From Lentibacillus lipolyticus (lineage in GTDB: Bacteria; Bacillota; Bacilli; Bacillales; Amphibacillaceae), in assembly GCA_004145795.1 (NCBI GenBank), contig SEIO01000032.1:1-34825 (forward strand): 34,825 nucleotides of DNA, given 5' to 3'. Shown here piece by piece: positions 9,339 to 18,700 of this stretch. A model generated the notes under the pieces. It was not told where the DNA came from, made no database searches, and was given only the letters and a program-made list of their open reading frames with translations. Position numbers and translations under genes: made by a program. Within the stretch, counting starts at the first letter, position 1; each line of letters begins with the position of its first letter.

Positions 9339-10988
9339 ATGACGCTATTGAACCTGACCGTGGGGGAAGTACTGGAAAAGCAGGTGAATAAGTATCCGCA
9401 TCAGGAAGCAATCGTCTATCCAGAATTGAATCTGCGTAAAACGTATACCGAGTTTAATGAAATGGTCAACCAGGCTGCGAAGGGATTCATGGCACTTGGA
9501 ATTGAAAAAGGGGAAAATGTTGCCATTTGGGCGGACAATAAGCCGGAATGGGTTACATCACAATTTGCAACGGGCAAAATGGGGGCAGTGCTCGTAACCG
9601 TCAATACAAGCTATCAGGCACAGGAACTCGAATACTTGTTAAAACAATCGCAATCAACAACGCTCATTCTAGCCGAGTCGTATAAAGGCACATCGTATAT
9701 TGATATCTTAAAAAAGATATGCCCGGAATTTGAACATAGCAAAAAGGGAAACTTGCAGTCTGCGAAACTTCCTTTTCTGAAAAACATCATCGTTTTAAGT
9801 GATGATAGTTACCCGAATGCATACACCTGGAACGAAGTAATAGCTAAAGGGGAAGCTGTTACGGATGATGAACTGGTGGAACGAAAACAGACATTAGATC
9901 CGCAGGAAGTTATTAATATGCAGTACACGTCAGGAACGACCGGCTTTCCAAAAGGGGTAATGTTAACACATTATAATATCGTTAATAACGGAAATCAGAT
10001 TGCCGATTGTATGAAACTGACAGCGGATGACCGACTCTGTATACCAGTTCCTCTCTTTCATTGTTTTGGATGTGTGCTAGGTGTGCTGGCAGCGGTATCG
10101 AAAGGGACGACCATGGTCATTTTGGAGCAGTTCGAGCCGGAAAAAGTGATGAAAGCTGTTTCGGATGAACAATGTACCGGACTGCACGGTGTACCAACCA
10201 TGTTTATTGCTGAATTGAATCATCCGAATTTCTCCAAGTACGATTTTTCCCATTTACGTACAGGGATCATGGCCGGGTCCCCCTGCCCAATTGAAGTGAT
10301 GAACGATGTCATGAATAAAATGGGGGCCACAGAAATAACGATTGCCTATGGACAAACGGAGTCGTCACCGGTTATTACACAGACAAGAACTGATGACCCC
10401 GCTGAATTGCGCGCGACAACTGTTGGAAAAGTTCATCCAAACGTGGAGGTTAAAATTGTCGCACCCGGTACGAATGAGGAACAGGAACCAGGTGTAACGG
10501 GGGAGTTGTGTACGCGCGGCTATCATATTATGAAAGGCTATTATAATAATCCAGAAGCAACTGATGCAGTCATTGACAGCGACGGCTGGCTGCACACCGG
10601 TGACTTGGCCGTGATGGATACGAACGGATACGTGCAGATTACCGGCCGCATGAAAGATATGATCATCCGAGGCGGTGAGAATATTTATCCGCGGGAAATA
10701 GAGGAATTTCTTTATCAGCACCCGGCTGTTCTTGACGTCCAGGTTGTCGGCGTTCCAGATGAAAAGTATGGGGAAGAAGTGATGGCCTGGATTATTCTGA
10801 AGGAGGGAGTGACGGCTACCGAGGCCGACATTATGTCATTTTGTGAGGGCAGTATAGCTAGACACAAAATCCCTAAGCACATTAGGTTTGTTGACGCGTA
10901 CCCGGCTACCGTCAGCGGAAAAATTCAAAAATATAAGCTACGGCAGTATGCGGCGGAGGCACTGCAAAATCAGGGGGGAAAACAATGA
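9339..10988 (+). CDS. yngI: AMP-forming acyl-CoA synthetase (YngI-like)
   Basis: This enzyme activates a carboxylic acid with ATP and CoA through an acyl-adenylate; 549 residues. The P-loop-like YTSGTTGFPKGVMLTH is near residues 195-211, AYGQTESSP near 336, and the hinge with GRMKDMIIRGGENIYPREIE near 433-453. The catalytic lysine is in the C-terminal VSGKIQKYKLRQ. It resembles B. subtilis YngI and medium-chain acyl-CoA synthetases. The substrate is unknown; in this operon it probably feeds branched or medium-chain acids, such as isovalerate or its relatives, into the dehydrogenase step. The stop overlaps the next start by four bases (ATGA). Confidence 0.92.
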   Translation: MTLLNLTVGEVLEKQVNKYPHQEAIVYPELNLRKTYTEFNEMVNQAAKGFMALGIEKGENVAIWADNKPEWVTSQFATGKMGAVLVTVNTSYQAQELEYLLKQSQSTTLILAESYKGTSYIDILKKICPEFEHSKKGNLQSAKLPFLKNIIVLSDDSYPNAYTWNEVIAKGEAVTDDELVERKQTLDPQEVINMQYTSGTTGFPKGVMLTHYNIVNNGNQIADCMKLTADDRLCIPVPLFHCFGCVLGVLAAVSKGTTMVILEQFEPEKVMKAVSDEQCTGLHGVPTMFIAELNHPNFSKYDFSHLRTGIMAGSPCPIEVMNDVMNKMGATEITIAYGQTESSPVITQTRTDDPAELRATTVGKVHPNVEVKIVAPGTNEEQEPGVTGELCTRGYHIMKGYYNNPEATDAVIDSDGWLHTGDLAVMDTNGYVQITGRMKDMIIRGGENIYPREIEEFLYQHPAVLDVQVVGVPDEKYGEEVMAWIILKEGVTATEADIMSFCEGSIARHKIPKHIRFVDAYPATVSGKIQKYKLRQYAAEALQNQGGKQ

Positions 10989-12340
10989 TAAAGAAAATAG
11001 TTATTGCTAATCGCGGTGAGATTGCAGCACGCGTTATTCGCACATGTAACAGACTGGGCATTGATACTGTTGCCGTCTATTCAGAAGCAGATCAGAATGC
11101 CCCGTTTGTATCTATGGCAGATGAATGTTTTCTGCTTGGACCTTCCCGTGTCCAGGAAAGTTATATGAACGCTGAAAAAATCATTTCCATTGCTGAAAAA
11201 GCCGGTGCCGATGCCATTCATCCGGGATACGGATTTTTGAGCGAAAATAGCCGGTTTGCCGATCAATGCCGGGAAGCGGGGCTGGTGTTCATCGGTCCTT
11301 CCAGCAAGGTAATAGAACATATGGGAAATAAAATTGCGGCACGGCAAGCAATGAAAGATGCCGGTGTTCCCATAGTGCCGGGGACGGATGAGGCTGTTGC
11401 CAACGTGGAAGATGCAAAAAAAATAGCTGAGACAATTGGCTATCCCATTATGCTGAAAGCAGCTTCAGGCGGTGGCGGTATTGGCATGCAAGTGGTGAAC
11501 ACGGATGAAGAGCTGGAAAAGGCATTTGACAGCAATGCAAAACGCGCACAAACTTTTTTCGGTGATGGTGCCATGTTTATGGAGAAAAAACTGGACAATG
11601 CCAGACATATCGAAATACAGCTGTTAGCAGATCAACATGGGAATGCTATTCATTTATTTGAACGCGAATGTTCCATTCAGCGCCGCAATCAGAAAGTGAT
11701 TGAAGAAGCACCTTCCCCATTTATTTCTGAATCTACCCGTGATGCGATGGGAGAATCGGCCATCAGAGCAGCAAAGGCGTTAAACTACACCAATGCGGGA
11801 ACAATTGAGTTTATCATGGATGAGGATGAAAATTTCTACTTTCTGGAGATGAATACAAGAATTCAAGTGGAACATCCTGTGACAGAAGAAGTGACTGGGG
11901 TGGATATCGTTGAACAGCAGATTGCCATTGCTAACGGGGAAACACTTGCCTATAATCAATCGGATATAGGAAGGGTTGGGCATGCAATCGAGGCAAGGAT
12001 TTATGCGGAAGATCCTGAAACCTTCTTCCCATCACCCGGGTACATTTCCACATTTGAGCTCCCGGATGGTGAGAACATCCGTAACGAAACGGCTGTGAAA
12101 GCTGATTTTACTGTTACCCCGTTTTATGACCCGATGATCGGCAAGCTAATTGCCAAGGGGGCGGACAGAAATGAGGCGATTACCGCCCTGAAACAGGCAC
12201 TGCTGAATTACAAAGTGGAAGGCATTAAAACGAATATTCCAATGTTACTCGAAGTAGTGGACCACAGCCAGTTCCTGAACGGAAATACGACAACAGCCTT
12301 TATCGACAATTATTACTTGCCAATGATGAAAACAAACTAG
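10985..12340 (+). CDS. yngH: Biotin carboxylase subunit of an acyl-CoA carboxylase (YngH-like)
   Basis: This subunit carboxylates biotin on the carrier protein using ATP and bicarbonate; 451 residues, the normal length of a stand-alone AccC-type protein. Motifs are IANRGEIAARVIRTCNRLGI at the N-terminus, the ATP-grasp loop KAASGGGGIGMQ near residues 158-169, and FLEMNTRIQVEHPVTEEVTG near 286-305. It is coupled to the preceding gene by an ATGA overlap and followed directly by its own biotin carrier. With the carboxyltransferase at 13451 it should form methylcrotonyl-CoA carboxylase. It could also serve acetyl- or propionyl-CoA carboxylation, but the operon context argues for leucine breakdown. 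Confidence 0.92.
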   Translation: MIKKIVIANRGEIAARVIRTCNRLGIDTVAVYSEADQNAPFVSMADECFLLGPSRVQESYMNAEKIISIAEKAGADAIHPGYGFLSENSRFADQCREAGLVFIGPSSKVIEHMGNKIAARQAMKDAGVPIVPGTDEAVANVEDAKKIAETIGYPIMLKAASGGGGIGMQVVNTDEELEKAFDSNAKRAQTFFGDGAMFMEKKLDNARHIEIQLLADQHGNAIHLFERECSIQRRNQKVIEEAPSPFISESTRDAMGESAIRAAKALNYTNAGTIEFIMDEDENFYFLEMNTRIQVEHPVTEEVTGVDIVEQQIAIANGETLAYNQSDIGRVGHAIEARIYAEDPETFFPSPGYISTFELPDGENIRNETAVKADFTVTPFYDPMIGKLIAKGADRNEAITALKQALLNYKVEGIKTNIPMLLEVVDHSQFLNGNTTTAFIDNYYLPMMKTN

Positions 12341-12352
12341 GAGGTTATGAAG

Positions 12353-12568
12353 ATGACAGAAATTAAAGCATCGATGGCTGGAAGTGTATGGAAGATAGTA
12401 GTTAGTGAAGGAGAAACGGTAGAAGAAGATCAAGATATCGTTATTCTGGAATCCATGAAAATGGAGATACCGATACCGGCTGAATCAGATGGTACAGTGA
12501 AGGAATTAAAAGTTGCAGAAGGTGACTTTGTGAATGAAGGGGACACTATTGCAATTTTAGAATCATAA
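12353..12568 (+). CDS. yngHB: Biotin carboxyl carrier protein (YngHB-like)
   Basis: A small stand-alone biotinyl domain of 71 residues, the mobile arm that carries carboxybiotin between the carboxylase and the carboxyltransferase. The biotinylation motif ESMKMEIP is present, with the target Lys36. The whole protein is one lipoyl/biotinyl fold; there is no Pro/Ala-rich linker as in AccB. The start is ATG 12353, eight bases after AGGAGG (12339-12344); ATG 12347 is too close. Its length and place match the B. subtilis YngHB biotin/lipoyl attachment protein. Confidence 0.9.
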   Translation: MTEIKASMAGSVWKIVVSEGETVEEDQDIVILESMKMEIPIPAESDGTVKELKVAEGDFVNEGDTIAILES

Positions 12569-12583
12569 CGTACTTTCCTGATT

Positions 12584-12617
12584 GCCCGGGTAACCTTTCT
12601 TGTTGAGGCAACCGGGT
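12584..12617 (+). other. Imperfect inverted repeat between carrier and hydratase genes
   Basis: GCCCGGGTAACC and GGCAACCGGGT could pair around an 11-base loop with mismatches. No T-run follows, so this is more likely a processing or stability hairpin than a terminator. It sits exactly where B. subtilis has the HMG-CoA lyase gene yngG. Confidence 0.3.
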
Positions 12618-12650
12618 ATTCGGGATATCAGCTGGGATAGGAGGGTGAAT

Positions 12651-13433
12651 ATGGCTTCATTGATTGATTTTCATATAAAACAAGAACATATTGCAGTTCT
12701 GACGCTCAACAGGCCCGAAGCGATGAACGCTTTATCAGGACCACTTCTTGATGAGCTCAATACCCATTTGGAAACGATTGATAACGATGATAATATTCGG
12801 GCGACCATTCTAACCGGAGCCGGCGAGAAAGCATTTTGCGCCGGTGCTGACCTGAAGGAACGGAAAGAGATGACAGATATGCAAGTCGTTCGAAATGTGG
12901 GTAAAATTGGCGAAACAATCTGCAAGGTTGAAAACATGAACATGCCTGTTATTGCTGCTATAAACGGTGCTGCGCTTGGCGGCGGGCTCGAACTGGCACT
13001 TGGCTGCGATATCCGGATTGCTGCAGCTGGTGCTAAAATGGGACTGACCGAAACGTCGCTTGCGATCATTCCGGGAGGTGGCGGCACCCAACGACTAAGC
13101 AGATTGATAGGGACTGGGCATGCTAAAAAGCTTATATTCTCTGCAAAACCGGTGCGTACGGAAGAGGCATTGCGACTAGGGATTATAGAAGAAATCGCTG
13201 AACCGGATGCATTGCTTGATGCTGCCTATACGCTCGCAGCACAGATCATTCAAAATGGACCGGTCGCGCTGAAACAGGCTAAAACTGCTATAAACAAAGG
13301 GATGCAGACCGACATCAACACAGGACTGTCCATTGAACGTTTGTGCTATAATGAAACAATTCCGACGGATGACCGCAAAGAGGGACTTGTTGCGTTTAAA
13401 GAAAAACGGTCACCCATTTATAAAGGAATGTAG
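12651..13433 (+). CDS. yngF: Methylglutaconyl-CoA hydratase (AUH/YngF-like enoyl-CoA hydratase)
   Basis: This is a crotonase-fold hydratase that should convert 3-methylglutaconyl-CoA to HMG-CoA; 260 residues. Oxyanion-hole and active-site pieces are AFCAGADLKERKEM (about 60-73) and NGAALGGGLELALGCDIR, then the second acidic residue in MGLTETSLAIIPGGGGTQRL. The C-terminal stretch with INKGM, IERLCYNETIPTDDR and GLVAFKEKRSPIYKG is very close to what I remember of human AUH, so methylglutaconyl-CoA is a better guess than generic enoyl-CoA. The start is ATG 12651, with GGAGGG just upstream; the frame is open further back but has no better site. Confidence 0.9.
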   Translation: MASLIDFHIKQEHIAVLTLNRPEAMNALSGPLLDELNTHLETIDNDDNIRATILTGAGEKAFCAGADLKERKEMTDMQVVRNVGKIGETICKVENMNMPVIAAINGAALGGGLELALGCDIRIAAAGAKMGLTETSLAIIPGGGGTQRLSRLIGTGHAKKLIFSAKPVRTEEALRLGIIEEIAEPDALLDAAYTLAAQIIQNGPVALKQAKTAINKGMQTDINTGLSIERLCYNETIPTDDRKEGLVAFKEKRSPIYKGM

Positions 13434-13450
13434 CAGGGGGAGGACACCAG

Positions 13451-14980
13451 ATGACCTATAAAGATGAATTGCAAAAGCGAACAGAAGAAATCAAATCGGG
13501 CGGTAAAGATAAATACCATCAAAAAAATGAAGAAAAAGGAAAAATGTTTGTCCGGAAGCGGCTTGAACTCCTGTTTGACGAGGGTATGGCCATAGAGGAT
13601 GCTTTTTTTGCGAACTGCATGGATGGTTCGCTCCCATCGGATGGCGTTGTAACCGGAATCGGTCGAATAAACGGCCAGGATGTATGTGTTATGGCAAACG
13701 ACTCCACTGTCAAAGCCGGGTCATGGGGGAAACGGACGGTCGAAAAAATAATTCGTATCCAGGAAACTGCGGCAAAACTGGAAATTCCGATGCTCTATTT
13801 GGTTGACTCGGCAGGTGCGCGAATTACTGATCAGGTTGAAATGTTTCCGGGCCGGCGTGGTGCCGGGCGCATTTTCCAAAACCAAATTAAATTGTCCGGC
13901 CGTGTGCCACAGGTATGTCTGCTTTTCGGGCCGTCAGCTGCGGGAGGGGCGTATATTCCGGCCTTCTGTGATACCGTTGTGATGGTAGAAGGCAACGCTT
14001 CGATGTATCTGGGGTCACCAAGAATGGCGGAGAAAGTGATTGGTGAACAAGTCAGTCTCGAAGAAATGGGCGGAGCCAAAATGCACTGTTCCGTTTCGGG
14101 TGTCGGTGATGTCCTCGTTAAGACGGAATCAGAAGCAATTGATTATACAAGGCGATACCTGTCTTACTTCCCGGCTAATTTCAGGAGCAAACCAGATACA
14201 GCAGAAGCCGGTGAAGTGAAATCATTTGAAAAGTCGATAGCAGATCTTATTCCGGAAAACCAGAATGCACCTTTTAACATGCATGATCTAATCAAACGGA
14301 TTATTGACGCCGACAGTTTCTGCGAAGTCAAAAAGAAATTTGCTCCGGAACTGATTACCGGTCTGGCCAGGATGAACGGAAAATCCGTCGGAATCATTGC
14401 GAATCAGCCGCGCATGAAAGGCGGTGTCCTGTTCCCGGATTCTGCCGACAAAGCTGCGAAGTTTATTCAGCTATGTGATGCGTTTAATATCCCGCTTTTG
14501 TTCTTGATGGATATTCCTGGATTTATGATTGGCACGAAAGTAGAGCGAGCCGGTATTATCCGCCATGGTGCCAAAATGCTGGCAACGATGAGTGAAGCGA
14601 CCGTTCCAAAAGTATCTGTCGTTGTCCGTAAAGCTTATGGCGCTGGACTTTATGCAATGGCAGGCCCGGCTTTTGAGCCTGATGCGTGCCTTGCACTGCC
14701 AACGGCCCAGATTGCAGTTATGGGTCCAGAGGCGGCCGTAAATGCTGTATATGCCAATAAAATTGCCGAATTACCGGAGGAGGAACGACCCGCGTTTATT
14801 AAAGAAAAGCAGGAAGAATATCAGGATAACATTGATATTTACCGCTTAGCCTCGGAAATGGTGGTGGATGCTGTTGTAGATCCTGATAAATTGCGGGATG
14901 AACTGATTGAGCGGTATCGTGTATATGATTCCAAAAATGTTACATTTACAGATAGAAAACACGGTGTTTATCCCGTGTAG
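13451..14980 (+). CDS. yngE: Acyl-CoA carboxyltransferase, methylcrotonyl-CoA carboxylase beta type (YngE)
   Basis: This subunit moves CO2 from carboxybiotin to the acyl-CoA; 509 residues with two crotonase-like halves. Motifs are VDSAGARITDQVEMFPGRRG and FGPSAAGGAYIPAFCD in the N-terminal half, and FLMDIPGFMIGTKVERAGII and VRKAYGAGLYAMAGPAFEPD in the C-terminal half. The sequence fits methylcrotonyl-/propionyl-CoA carboxylase beta subunits; leucine breakdown (3-methylcrotonyl-CoA) is favoured by the hydratase next door. GGGGGAGG lies before the ATG. It is the last gene of the operon and is followed by a hairpin. Confidence 0.9.
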   Translation: MTYKDELQKRTEEIKSGGKDKYHQKNEEKGKMFVRKRLELLFDEGMAIEDAFFANCMDGSLPSDGVVTGIGRINGQDVCVMANDSTVKAGSWGKRTVEKIIRIQETAAKLEIPMLYLVDSAGARITDQVEMFPGRRGAGRIFQNQIKLSGRVPQVCLLFGPSAAGGAYIPAFCDTVVMVEGNASMYLGSPRMAEKVIGEQVSLEEMGGAKMHCSVSGVGDVLVKTESEAIDYTRRYLSYFPANFRSKPDTAEAGEVKSFEKSIADLIPENQNAPFNMHDLIKRIIDADSFCEVKKKFAPELITGLARMNGKSVGIIANQPRMKGGVLFPDSADKAAKFIQLCDAFNIPLLFLMDIPGFMIGTKVERAGIIRHGAKMLATMSEATVPKVSVVVRKAYGAGLYAMAGPAFEPDACLALPTAQIAVMGPEAAVNAVYANKIAELPEEERPAFIKEKQEEYQDNIDIYRLASEMVVDAVVDPDKLRDELIERYRVYDSKNVTFTDRKHGVYPV

Positions 14981-14986
14981 CAGCAG

Positions 14987-15012
14987 CCCCAGCCATGTCA
15001 TATTGGCTGGGG
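14987..15012 (+). terminator. Probable terminator of the leucine-degradation operon
   Basis: A 9-bp perfect stem (CCCCAGCCA with TGGCTGGGG) has an 8-base loop and lies 7 bases after the stop codon. The following sequence is only moderately T-rich (TATTATGCTTCATTTT), so termination may be incomplete. Confidence 0.65.
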
Positions 15013-15062
15013 TATTATGCTTCATTTTGTAATTAACCATAATTATGTTATGTAAACTAAAC

Positions 15063-15091
15063 TTGGCAATCCGTTTATTCCAAATTTAAAT
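15063..15091 (+). promoter_or_regulatory. Candidate sigma-A promoter of the CBS gene
   Basis: TTGGCA (15063-15068) and TTAAAT (15086-15091) are 17 bases apart, matching 5 of 6 and 4 of 6 consensus positions. The start codon lies 66 bases after the -10. Confidence 0.35.
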
Positions 15092-15156
15092 GGTTCATGA
15101 TACGATTAGAATCATACCCTATACCAACTATTTACAATCAAATGAGGTGAAGGATA

Positions 15157-15624
15157 GTGAAAATAAACGAATTTATGATTTCCGATGTTATAAAAGTACA
15201 CAAAGACACGGGTATCAAACAACTTTTAGAAATACTCGTCAATAATAAAATTGGTGGCTTTCCAGTAGTAGATGAGGCGAACCGTTTAGAAGGCATGATC
15301 AGTGATGGAGATATTATCCGGCATCTGCAGCCAAATGGACGAACCATTTATGATATGTTTTCGCTTGTTATTGTAAACCAGCAGGAAAACTTCCGTGATA
15401 AAATTGAATCCAGTCTTGAACACTGTGCTGAAGATATGATGAAAAAAAACATTTATGCAGTCAGCCCAGATGATGATATAGAAGAAGCACTATCCATATT
15501 CTCTAACCATCATTTCAAGAAAGTGCCGGTTATCAATAAAGATAAACAGGTTATAGGTGTTGTCAGCCGTGGGGATATCATCCGGTTTATTTCCACTCAA
15601 ATAATTGATGAAACAACCGACTGA
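15157..15624 (+). CDS. Two-CBS-domain protein
   Basis: A 155-residue protein made of a tandem CBS pair (Bateman module), which usually senses adenine nucleotides or similar ligands. CBS 1 runs from about residue 7 (MISDVIKVHKDTGI) with IGGFPVVDEANRLEGMISDGDIIRHL. CBS 2 starts near 92 (MMKKNIYAVSPDDDIEEAL) with KVPVINKDKQVIGVVSRGDIIRFI. No enzyme domain is attached, so the partner or ligand is unknown. The start is GTG 15157, after GAGGTGAAGGATA. It appears to be a single gene, with a hairpin following. Confidence 0.88.
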   Translation: MKINEFMISDVIKVHKDTGIKQLLEILVNNKIGGFPVVDEANRLEGMISDGDIIRHLQPNGRTIYDMFSLVIVNQQENFRDKIESSLEHCAEDMMKKNIYAVSPDDDIEEALSIFSNHHFKKVPVINKDKQVIGVVSRGDIIRFISTQIIDETTD

Positions 15625-15683
15625 TGGGGTGGAAATACCATCGTCAAATACGTATAATAGATGGCAGAGTTGTAATTAGAAGG

Positions 15684-15720
15684 GTGTTCAAAAGTCCAAT
15701 CTATCCTCCTTTTTGAACAC
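15684..15720 (+). terminator. Hairpin between the CBS gene and dynA
   Basis: GTGTTCAAAA (15684-15693) pairs with TTTTGAACAC (15711-15720) around a 17-base loop. The T-run is inside the stem, so it is a weak intrinsic terminator or a small repeat; sequences of the GGGTGTTCAAAA type recur in Bacillaceae intergenic regions (from memory). Confidence 0.45.
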
Positions 15721-15749
15721 GCACACTAGAAGGGGAAAAAGACAACGCT

Positions 15750-18700
15750 ATGCGAACAAAAACAGAAAAAAATCGTATCACAGAACAGCACTTGGCCGCC
15801 TTTTACCAGCTGATGCTGGATAACGGTGATACCAATAATGCCGAAAAATTATTGGAAGTGTATGAAAAGTGGAGCAAGACAAACTTAATGATTGGTTTCG
15901 CCGGCCATTTTTCTGCAGGTAAATCATCCATGATCGATTATTTGCTAGGAACGTCGATTTTGCCCAAAAGCCCGATTCCGACAAGTGCCAACGTCGTTAT
16001 GATCCAATCCGGCCAAGGAGGCGTACGCCTGTATTTTGATGATGGCACCGTTTATGCATATGAGCAACCTTACGACATGGATATCATCAAGGATTTTGCC
16101 AGGACGAAGGGGAATTTGAAAAAGATTGGGATTGATTTGCACGAGACTAGTCTGCCCGATGGGTGTACAGTTATTGATACACCGGGTATTGATGCGGCGG
16201 ACGATGCCGACCGGCTGATTACCGAATCATCACTGCATTTATTGGATGTACTGTTTTATGTGATGGACTATAACCATGTACAGTCCGAAGTGAATCTCCA
16301 ATTCTTGACAAAAGTGCAAGATTATGGAATACCAGTTTTTATCATCATTAACCAGATCGATAAGCATAATGCTGCCGAATTACCATTTGAGGAATTCGCT
16401 AAAAAAATTGAACAAACGTTTGATCAATGGAATCTGAACCCAGAAGCAATCTATTATTCTTCCTTGAAGGACCGAGATTTGCCGGAAAATGAGATTTCTG
16501 CTATTAAGGCCAGACTTTTTGCCCTGATGACAGAAGAAAAACAAGAAACATATCATATTGATCGTTCGGTTGAACAATTAAAAGAAGAGCATAAACAATA
16601 CTTGCGAGCAATGCATGAACATGACGTGTCCAGTCAAGGTTTACAGGAGACAGATGCCAGGGAAGATCTTCGTGATCGGATGGAACACGTGAATAAAACA
16701 CTAACCGAACTGAAGGCTGTGCCACAGCGAGTGGAAGATGCTTTTATGCATGAATTAAAAACAACATTAAATAATGCCTATTTAATGCCTGCAGAATTGC
16801 GAGAGAAAGCCAGGCTATTTCTAGAAGCGCAGCAAAAAGATTTTAAAGTTGGTTGGTTGGGTTCAAAGAAAAAGACGGAAGCGGAACGAACAAAGCGTTC
16901 GGAAGATTTCCTTATTGCATTACAGGAAAACATGGAAACGTCGATTCGCTGGAAACTTCGTGATAAATGGACCGAATTACTGACCTACTATCAGTTGCAG
17001 GATCCACTGTTGATAGAGGAAGTGCAGAATATCACGTTGTCCTATGACACGGCTATGCTTCGTGACTTGATTAAGCCAGGTGCCAAAATTACCGGAGATT
17101 ATGTACTCGTTTATACCGGAGATGTCAGCGCTGATGTGAAGCAGAAATTCAAACAAAAAGCAATGCGACTCTTGGAGGAAATTAATAGCAGTCTAGCAGA
17201 AAAATTAAATCAGGAGCTTGTCGCATACGAGGCGGAGTGGCAAACACTTGATCAACAGCTTCACAATCAAGCGACACTGGAAATGCTGGAACGCCATTTA
17301 CACGAGCGCTGCAATCAACTGGATCATGTGCTGAGTAACCCACAGCCATCACCTGAAACTCTAGCAAATATGAATGAACGTCTGCATGTTCCATACGAAA
17401 CGGTGAACCAGCAAGCTATGATAAATCCTACTCCAAAACCTATGGATAGCCCGGCAAAACAAAATTCCGATTGGGAACCAGAGGAAAGGCCTGCCCTTTC
17501 GACCGAACAGTTGCTTGATCAGTTGAGCAAAACAATGGACATTGTTTCGGAACTTCCTGGTTTTCAGACGCTTGTTTATGATTTGCAACAAAAGCATGAG
17601 CGCCTGCATAACCGCACTTATACCATCGCTTTATTTGGCGCATTCAGTGCAGGTAAATCCTCTTTTGCCAATGCGTTAATGGGGGGTTATATCTTGCCTG
17701 CATCACCCAACCCGACGACTGCTGTCATTAATCGGATTAACCCGGTGAATGATACGTACGGACATGGTACAGCAATTGTGACGATGAAAGATGAAACAGT
17801 ACTGAAGGAAGATATTGAAAACCTTGTCAGACATTTCGCTGTACCGGAGGCAACTAGTGTTGATGACTTAGTGGCATGGATCAAGGAACAACGTTTGCAT
17901 ATGCATGATGGGTTGGAAAAAACGAGTAAGGATTTCCTTCAGGCTGTGCTGGAAGGATACAAGGACATGCGCGCCAATCTTGCGCAGGAACTGGTCATTC
18001 CTGTCGGTGAGCTAAAAGATTATGTAACGGATGAACAAAAAGCTAGTTTCATAGCATCTGTGGATCTTTACTATGACTGTCCTGTTACACGACAAGGGAT
18101 TACGCTCGTTGATACGCCCGGGGCCGATTCCGTAAATGCACGGCATACATCCGTTGCTTTTGATTATATTAAATACGCTGACGCAATCTTCTATGTCACC
18201 TATTATAACCATGCTTTTGCAAAAGCAGATAGAGACTTTTTGCTGCAGCTTGGACGGGTAAAAGAATCATTTCAGAACGATAAAATGTTTTTTGTCATGA
18301 ACGCATCCGACCTTGCAGCAGACCAGGCGGAACTTGAATCTGTCCGAAGTTATATCGAAGAGCAGCTGATTACTTACGGCATCCGGTTTCCAAAACTGTA
18401 CACTGTATCCAGTAAACAGTCTCTTGATGAAAAAATGAACGGAACTCCGCTAAATAGGGACATGGCTGCATTTGAGGAATCATTTGATCATTTTATTCAT
18501 GAGGAACTGACATCTATTGCGAAACAGTCAGCTGTAAGGGATATGCATCGTGCGTTGGAGGAAATACGCCGCTATATTGACGCACTGCAATGGGATGAAG
18601 AAGAAAAAGAACAGTTCCAAGCATCTTTAAAAACGAAGGAAACAGCTTTAAAACAATTGGCGAATGAGTTGAAAGCAGCGGGTTACACACAAAAAATTAG

